A stretch of 64,000 bases of DNA from Pomphorhynchus laevis. Taxonomy: Eukaryota; Acanthocephala; Palaeacanthocephala; Echinorhynchida; Pomphorhynchidae. A program made the position numbers and the translations under genes. Shown here piece by piece: positions 58,431 through 64,000 of this stretch (positions within the stretch are counted from its first letter, which is position 1; every line of letters starts with the position of its first letter). The notes beneath the pieces are model-generated. The model made no database searches. It worked only from the letters and a program-made list of their open reading frames with translations, and was not told the DNA's origin. The DNA lies in NCBI GenBank assembly GCA_012934845.2, contig WNNJ02003715.1, forward strand, positions 1 to 64,000. Direction: 5' to 3'.

Positions 58431-60850
58431 AAATAAGTTCTTGCAGGCAAGCTTCATATGTGTAATACAATAAATTCTTGAACAGCACAATGGAGGCAGC
58501 AAGATATAAGATAGTAGAAAGTGGGGAACCTTGAGTCACATCTGTAATAGGGTAGAACTGGCGTGCATCAGGGTAGTCTTCATAGTATAACCGCTTGATG
58601 TACATCAATATCTCCAACCTGTAAACAATTCTTGCAGGTAACCCATGGGACCTTGGAGAGGAAACAACAAAGGGAATGGAGATACGGTCAAATGCAGAAG
58701 AAAAGTCAAGGAAAACAGCCACAGCGAGTTGATGACTGCTATCCCGATAAAACTAATGCACTTAACCAATTGCTGAATAAGCCGAGCGCCCTTTGACAAT
58801 TTCATGAAAACTCAGTGGGATTAAGTTACGCCTACTTAAATGGTCGCAGATTCTACGAGCAAGCGCTTTTTCGTAAATGGAGATTAGGGAGTTTTGAATC
58901 GAAATGGGCCGCGTGCCTCAAGGACATAAGACCTGACTACGCTTAGTTAAAAAAATTCTACGACTAATATTGATGCCGGCTACATCGGATGGTGAGGCTA
59001 AAAGCATTGTTACGGCTACTTCTATTCTTTGATTGGCTGTTAAAAGCTGACAGACACGAGAAGATAGTGGAGCGACGGATTTGGAGGTGCCCGGAAGTGG
59101 AAGCTATAAGTTAAGAATATCTGTAACAGATAAGTCCCTGCTCCTGAAGACACCCCAAGACGTGATTGGTTGGAGAGATTAAGTTGCTACACAGTTATTT
59201 AGAGATATTGACTCTTACAAAACTCTGTTCAGGCCATTGTCTACAATCCAACCCATAGCCCTTTCCCTCCAGCAAACAAATTTCTCTTTCTTGAATATCT
59301 TCCAAAATGATGACTGAGAATCGTTAAGGTGAGAAAGGCCCGCCCTATCTTTGCTCAGCTGGAGACTATATCTAGAGCTTCAGTATTAATTCGATACGGT
59401 CTGTCTGGCGGAAACAGAGAGATTGGGAAGTTGTAGCATTTTAGCCAGAACCTTGAGTTTGTTGGAGTATGATTTTATAAACGACCTTTATAGGTAGTCG
59501 AGAGAAACACGGTAGCTTGCGATGAGAGGTAGGAATTAAATTCGGTTAAACTCTCATTACCAATTCTGGGGAAGAGTTGGATAGCTGCCTGGAAGAAAGC
59601 CACTTTGATGGAATCAAAGTGAAAACTCCTTGTAAGCAACGTATCTTCCTCTATCCGCCAATGAATTAGGTCATGAGAGGTGGTCTGTTTTTGGCGCGAT
59701 TGCTCAGTACAGATTGGTTTTAACAACCACATCTTATGAAGCAGTAATATGTCGAGGAGAGAATTAGTTCTAGAGCAATGAAAGGTGAGGGACGGTGGTT
59801 TGTGAATAAGATAGTCGTCGTTCCTTGCTCTACAAAGTGCTGCTTTAATCCAATGACCATTTCTGTCGTTGAAGTCACCGAGTAACATGTCATAGCCACT
59901 ACCTAAAATACGGTCCAAGAGCTCACGTTTCTTGTGAATTTCCACTGGCCTAATATAGATATTGGCTTTACTGATACGTTTACCGTTCTTACAAAGTGAT
60001 ATAGCTAAACAATAAAGGGCTAGACAATAATAGTTTAAAAGGATGGACGATCGTAAGAGCATTTAACTAGGGTTAAAGATCTTGAGATGAAGATGATTGA
60101 GGAGGGGTTATGCATGGAGTAAAGTGGGTGTAAATTTGCTTAGGGATGAATTGAGTAATATCTTGGGAGAGACGGATAGACCGGGTCTCCTGAAGGACTA
60201 CAATATCTGCATCTCTAGCAGATACAAGGCTAAAAGCGGAAACACCTTCCGAATTCCACTGAAGGATATTCAGTGAAAAAGGCTCTTGATTCTTCCCATC
60301 GTGTTACTTCAGTTGAAGTGGGATGCTTCCCCTACTCGGAAAAGTTACATTCTCACCGGTACTTTCTTCATTTCCCAATGATCCAATATTCCATGAGTTA
60401 TCTTTCCTGCAACTTCAATGCCGCAATGCTTTGGGAGGACCTATTCCTCTTTTTCGAAAGGGCGCTCTCTGGAAGGTTTGATATAAGGTTTGATGTTAGA
60501 ACAGCTTAGGGTTTGGGGTTCGCAAATTTGGAAGCCAAGGAAACAACCAATTTTTCAACTTCTAGAATATAAGCTTGATGCCTCGTTTTCATCAGACGAA
60601 TAATGTCAGCCTCAGGAAGTCCAGCGGTTGACAGTGACTTAAAGGCCATTGCCTCTGGATAGTTCCCTGGTTTACCAGAATAGCCATGGTGACTTCTTTT
60701 ATAAGATTTGAGAAGGATCATTTACAGGATTATGAGGTATGGACTCCCTCACAATTTGAGCAGTAAGGGCGTAATTCAACTATCCTAGTGCCTAAATTGA
60801 GTAATTTGGTAGTTATCAAGCCTTCACAACCTCCGGAAAAAACATCTAAT
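58431..60850 (-). mobile_element. LINE family A copy 1 (ORF1 end, endonuclease, RT start)
   Basis: On minus from about 60850: ORF1 tail (a YCSNCEGVHTS zinc-knuckle-like step near 60760, then the frame 60721-60506), and the endonuclease opening SLNILQWNSEGVSAF and VVLQETRS near 60280-60200. A long frame 60062-59475 contains MLLGDFNDRNGHWIKA, SLLDILLLHKMWLLKP and SHDLIHW. RT begins at 58722 with FLDFSSAFDRISIPF and DVTQGSPLSTILYLAASIV, and breaks off near 58440 before the YADD box, where copy 2 starts. Confidence 0.85.
59475..60062 (-). pseudogene. LINE A endonuclease domain (copy 1), 195 codons
   Basis: The longest intact piece of family A. It contains GDFNDRNGHW (the GDFN metal site), SLLDILL and TTSHDLIHW (the SDH place). 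The N-terminal QWN and QET sites lie just upstream in another frame (60280-60200). EEP-type nuclease that nicks the target for target-primed reverse transcription. Confidence 0.75.
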
Positions 60851-60859
60851 CTTTAACGT

Positions 60860-62048
60860 CTTCTTAAGATAATTTACAAACGAATATAATAAAAGAATTA
60901 TTTTTAACACAATACGATATTTTGAAGCAGAGATTAAAGTTTCCTTCTGCTCATCCGATATATCTGGAGAATATTTAAGCTACTTAAAAACTAATCTATC
61001 GAATTTGGCCAATATCACACACAAGCCCATTCAGGCATCCTTAAAAGTTAACAATGGTTCACCCTTTTTGTCCGATGGAGACGTAAAGATATTGGAGGAT
61101 GAATTCGGGATTTTTTACTTCAGGCAAATTATGGGGAAGTACGGTGGTCCACTTCCTCTAGCATTCTGCTCTGTCTCAGTGGATCAGGCGGAGTGCCTGG
61201 AGAATAAAGCGTGTAATCCTTTTTGGGACACAACTTAAAGTTCTCTGTCGGAGGATTGGACAACTTGGCTTACCCCCATAGCAATGTATGTCATTAATGG
61301 TGGCATTGGTCCTCGAAATGTAATCGAAGCCGTTCCTATGGGGTTTGGAGTTCATTGGAGAACCACTCTGGCAAAAAGTGTGAATTACACCCTTATTGCT
61401 AAAATTGTGAGAAGGTCCATCCATCTTGGTTTTGTAAATGCTCCTTCTTCAAAGATTATAAAAGAAGACACCATGGCGTTTCTGATAAACCAGGGAACTT
61501 TCCAGAGGCCGTGGCCTATAAGTCACCCGTTGGACTAACTGAGGCTGACGTTATTCGTTTGATAGAAGCGAGGCATCAAACCCATATTCTAGAAGTTGAA
61601 AAATTGGTTATTTCCTTGGCTTCCAAATTTGGAAACCCTAAATCCCCAAGCTGTATCTAACATCAAACCTTATATCAAACCTTCCTAGAGTGCGCCATGT
61701 TCGAAAAAATGCAATGGATCCTCCTAAAGAATTGCGGCATTGAAGTTGGCAGAAAAGATAACTCCTGAAATATTGCCTCATTGGAAAATGATGAAAGTGC
61801 CGGTTGGCATATGTCTTCTCCGAGAGGGGATGAGAGTGAGAAGGCACACCTTCTTTATTAGTTTGTGCTAGGGGGAAGCATCCCACTTCAGCTGAAGTAA
61901 CGCAATGGGAAGTAATCAAGAAATTTTTTCACTAAATATCCTTCAGTGGAATCTGGAAGGTGCTTCCGCTCTTAGCCTTCTATCTGGTAGAGATGCAGAT
62001 GCTATAGTCCTTAAGGCGATGCGGTCTGATATTAGTAATAAAAAATTT
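60860..62048 (+). mobile_element. LINE family A copy 4, head-to-head
   Basis: Plus-strand ORF1 (61005 onward, TNLSNLANITHKPIQASL); zinc-knuckle remnants near 61290-61440 (NVCH.WWHWSSKC, then C.NCEKVHPSWFC); then ORF1 tail text EADVIRLIEARHQTHILEVE matching the minus copy's EADIIRLMKTRHQAYILEVE. The ORF2 start FSLNILQWNLEGASALSLL is at 61929. It is cut off at 62048 by a repeat U fragment. With copy 1 it forms a loose inverted pair around 60.85 kb. Confidence 0.8.
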
Positions 62049-62215
62049 AAAATGAAGAATATTAGTTATGCTCGTTTACACCAATTAGCGTTTTTGTAAA
62101 CTAAGAAGTTACGTTTTTGTAAACATTATGTTCTTGAAGGCATAACTTCAATTAATTATGTTCAAAATGATGCATTGTACTAAATACTACTTTTTAAACA
62201 TTTTATAGTTTGCAA
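62049..62215. repeat. Isolated repeat U fragment
   Basis: Corresponds to 44130-44320 (TGAAGAATATTAGTTA(T/A)GCTCG, CACCAATTAGCGTTTTTGTA, then AAATGATGCATTGTA). It shows that the U family extends outside the main block, here against LINE A. Confidence 0.8.
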
Positions 62216-62639
62216 CATAAGTTTTTTTGATCGCCCTCGTAATATTTGAAGACGGGAAAAGTGATCGTTTCTTTAAGTCCTGTTTTCATGATTGTCTCTG
62301 TTTTAGTTTGTTAGAAAATAATGATTTTTATAATAAAAGATAAGGATTTTAATAATAAAATCCTTATCTTATCTTATCTAGTACAGTTTCAGGTACAGTT
62401 ACTATCTTATCTAGTACAGGACTACATTTCCGCAAATCGTGATTACGGATTAATCAAAAGGATCCAAGAAAAGCGATTTTACCTGCCAATGCAGAAAAAA
62501 GGTAAGTACTTGTGAGCAAAGTAACTTAAGGAGTTTTATCCAATTCAAAATCTAGAATCAGTTACAAAAGCGTTAAAGCTATACAATTTAAACATTCAAT
62601 ATTTCACAACACTCTACCCGTCAGCAGGAATCTTTAATT
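62216..62639. other. AT-rich spacer with hairpin
   Basis: No gene. It includes the perfect hairpin at 62337-62370 and repeats of TTATCTTATCTAGTACAG at about 62365-62420. Confidence 0.5.
62337..62370. repeat. Perfect 15-bp-stem hairpin
   Basis: AAGATAAGGATTTTA at 62337-62351, a 4-nt loop, and the exact complement at 62356-62370. A perfect stem in a non-coding spacer. Confidence 0.9.
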
Positions 62640-63300
62640 TTTTTGGGACTGTATCGTTTCCTTGATGAGCGGTGTAGTTCCATAGTCGGTAGCACATTAG
62701 TGGAGTCATTCGATTCAACACTGTTTTAACATTCAACGGCCTCCGTGTCGCATCTTTCTGGGCTTTGCTGGGATTGTTGACTTTGAAGAACTGAGTTAGT
62801 TGTTTCGCCTACGCTCACGGCAATATCCCTTGCGTTGACAATACCTTCACTTCCGTCGTTGTACTTTACCTAGGAGTAATTCGGATTCTGTAGCAATACT
62901 TCGGCAGGTTCAACGGTTGGATCAAACTTTGATTGAGAGTCATGTTTTCGGACAAGCACGTGATCGTTTGCTATAACGTCACTTCTGAAGTTTCGGATTT
63001 GGACTAATCGCCGATCATGTTGAAACAGTCTACTGTGTGGTGTGCAGTTTGTAAAGTACATAACAAAGATCGAATAGCATCCAGAGATACGTGTAAAACG
63101 GATTCTCATCGATTTATTGGCAGTTTCCGATCTTTAAGGGTAAGCAAGACAGTTTTCCAGATTGTGTCGTTGTATCGCTCACAGTGTTCATTGCACCGAG
63201 GGTTATTAGGAGCAGTATTGCATTCAGTTATGCAATATTTCATGACCGAATCATGTGTATGAAGTACCAGAAAGACCTGGTAACTTAATTCAGCGAGAAT
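62640..63300 (-). mobile_element. Gypsy-like LTR retrotransposon fossil (integrase end)
   Basis: The minus strand shows integrase C-terminal stations of a Ty3/gypsy-type pol, such as NTAPNNPRCNEHCERYND and TIWKTVLLTLKDR, and a following 'P.VLL.RH' type region. Only this end of pol is recognisable. The element is broken in several places and old. No complete LTR pair could be delimited. Confidence 0.7.
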
Positions 63301-63778
63301 TATGTACGCAATCATTTATAGTCAGACGCGGAAGAACGACGATAACAGTAGCAAGTACCGTTTCGTCATCACAATGACTCATCAGTGCCAGATCCCTCCC
63401 ACTACTGGATGTAGATGAGAACTGGCAGACGGCACACGAGTCATGTGTATGAAGTACCAGAAAGATTTCTGGTAACTTCACATTAAGTGCTAAATCAGCA
63501 TTACTGTTCACCAAATAGGATCATTAGTAAAAGGACTGGCAAATGTCAGCGCAGGTCTCTTTTTTATCGGCTAATATCTTTTTTAATTTTCAACAGGGAG
63601 TGTAAGACCATTCCGCGTGAATTATGTACGCAATCATTTTTAGCCAGACGCGGAAGAACGACGATAACACTAGCAAGTACCGTTTCGTCATCACAATGAC
63701 TCATCAGTGCCAGATCCCATCCACTACTGGATACAGAGGAGGACTCGCAGACGGCACACGAGTCATGTGTATGAAGTA
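63298..63778. repeat. 159-bp direct repeat beside the gypsy-like fossil
   Basis: 63298-63456 and 63620-63778 are near-identical, offset 322 bp. A third partial trace (CATGTGTATGAAGTACCAGA) lies near 63250. A diverged inverted relative is at 3.40-3.49 kb. They may be remnants of terminal or subterminal sequence of the LTR element; this is inference. Confidence 0.75.
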
Positions 63779-64000
63779 ATAATTAATTAATTTCTAATAA
63801 TTAAAATTTATTTTTTGGAACAGAATGACTTATTGTTATTAATAGCAAATTATCAAGCAAATTACAGACTGCGTTTTCAGAGGACTGAGCACTCGCGCGG
63901 AAGATTACAACTTACTTTGTGACACAAAGACAATCGAAACTAACAATTAAACGTGGCCTTGTATGCCCAAAGGAATACCGTCTAACCAAAGGCTATGCTG
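63779..64000. other. Window end, nothing identified
   Basis: AT-rich start, then more balanced sequence from about 63870 that may enter another element or gene. Too short to judge. Confidence 0.4.

Noticed and set aside
62870-63262. Plus-strand ORFs across the integrase fossil
   Set aside because: Antisense shadows of the gypsy-like pol remnant on minus.
1-64000. tRNA, rRNA or snRNA genes
   Set aside because: I looked for cloverleaf arms and B-box-like GTTCGA contexts. A few GTTCGA words occur but without matching acceptor and anticodon arms, so nothing could be supported.

Overview
The window looks like nuclear DNA of an AT-rich invertebrate animal. The base composition is strongly AT-biased. 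Several animal-type retrotransposon families are present (I/R1/Jockey-like, CR1/L2-like and Rex/RTE-like LINEs, a Penelope-like element, a gypsy-like LTR fossil), and there are no operons, ribosome binding sites or other bacterial features. I cannot place the species. Host genes are few. The best are a four-span membrane protein (12109-12768, minus), a 404-residue protein that I read as an LRAT-like pseudo-enzyme with a glycine-rich membrane tail (51226-52440, plus), and a Ser/Thr-rich exon (about 4772-5458, plus). Everything else is repeats and mobile-element debris.

Layout. 0-13.6 kb: AT-rich sequence with tandem duplications, a long (TA)n tract, a GC-richer tandem array (three units of about 370 bp), a decayed Penelope-like element (7.76-9.46 kb, minus) carrying a LINE insertion with a 9-bp target duplication, and the four-span gene. 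13.6-47.8 kb: a dense block of one AT-rich repeat family, here called U, whose mark is a core containing ACAGTAAGCATCTGAGC. U units occur about 18 times in both orientations and form two large inverted repeats: IR1 (14629-18261 against 23958-27801) and IR2 (33881-37434 against 43467-46690). Inside the arms lie two separate blocks of the C-terminal end of one LINE open reading frame (family E), three copies each. LINEs sit in this block as later arrivals: family A with a family B copy nested in it (18.95-23.03 kb), a nearly full-length family C element flanked by a perfect 10-bp duplication (29221-33880), and a decayed family D copy (40.3-41.8 kb).

47.8-64 kb: LINE pieces, a perfect 20-bp-stem hairpin (50368-50410), the LRAT-like gene, a second family B LINE (53.18-55.84 kb, minus), a pile of three family A LINEs (56.0-62.05 kb; two head-to-tail on minus, one head-to-head on plus), one more U fragment, and a broken gypsy-like integrase fossil with a 159-bp direct repeat beside it.

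The most notable observations are the modular inverted-repeat system with embedded LINE-E coding blocks, the LRAT-like protein that appears to have lost two of its three catalytic residues, and insertion boundaries sharp enough to order events (PLE before LINE A; LINE A before LINE B; IR2 before LINE C). All family names rest on motif reading by eye; no database search was run. LINE families A-E and repeat U are local labels.
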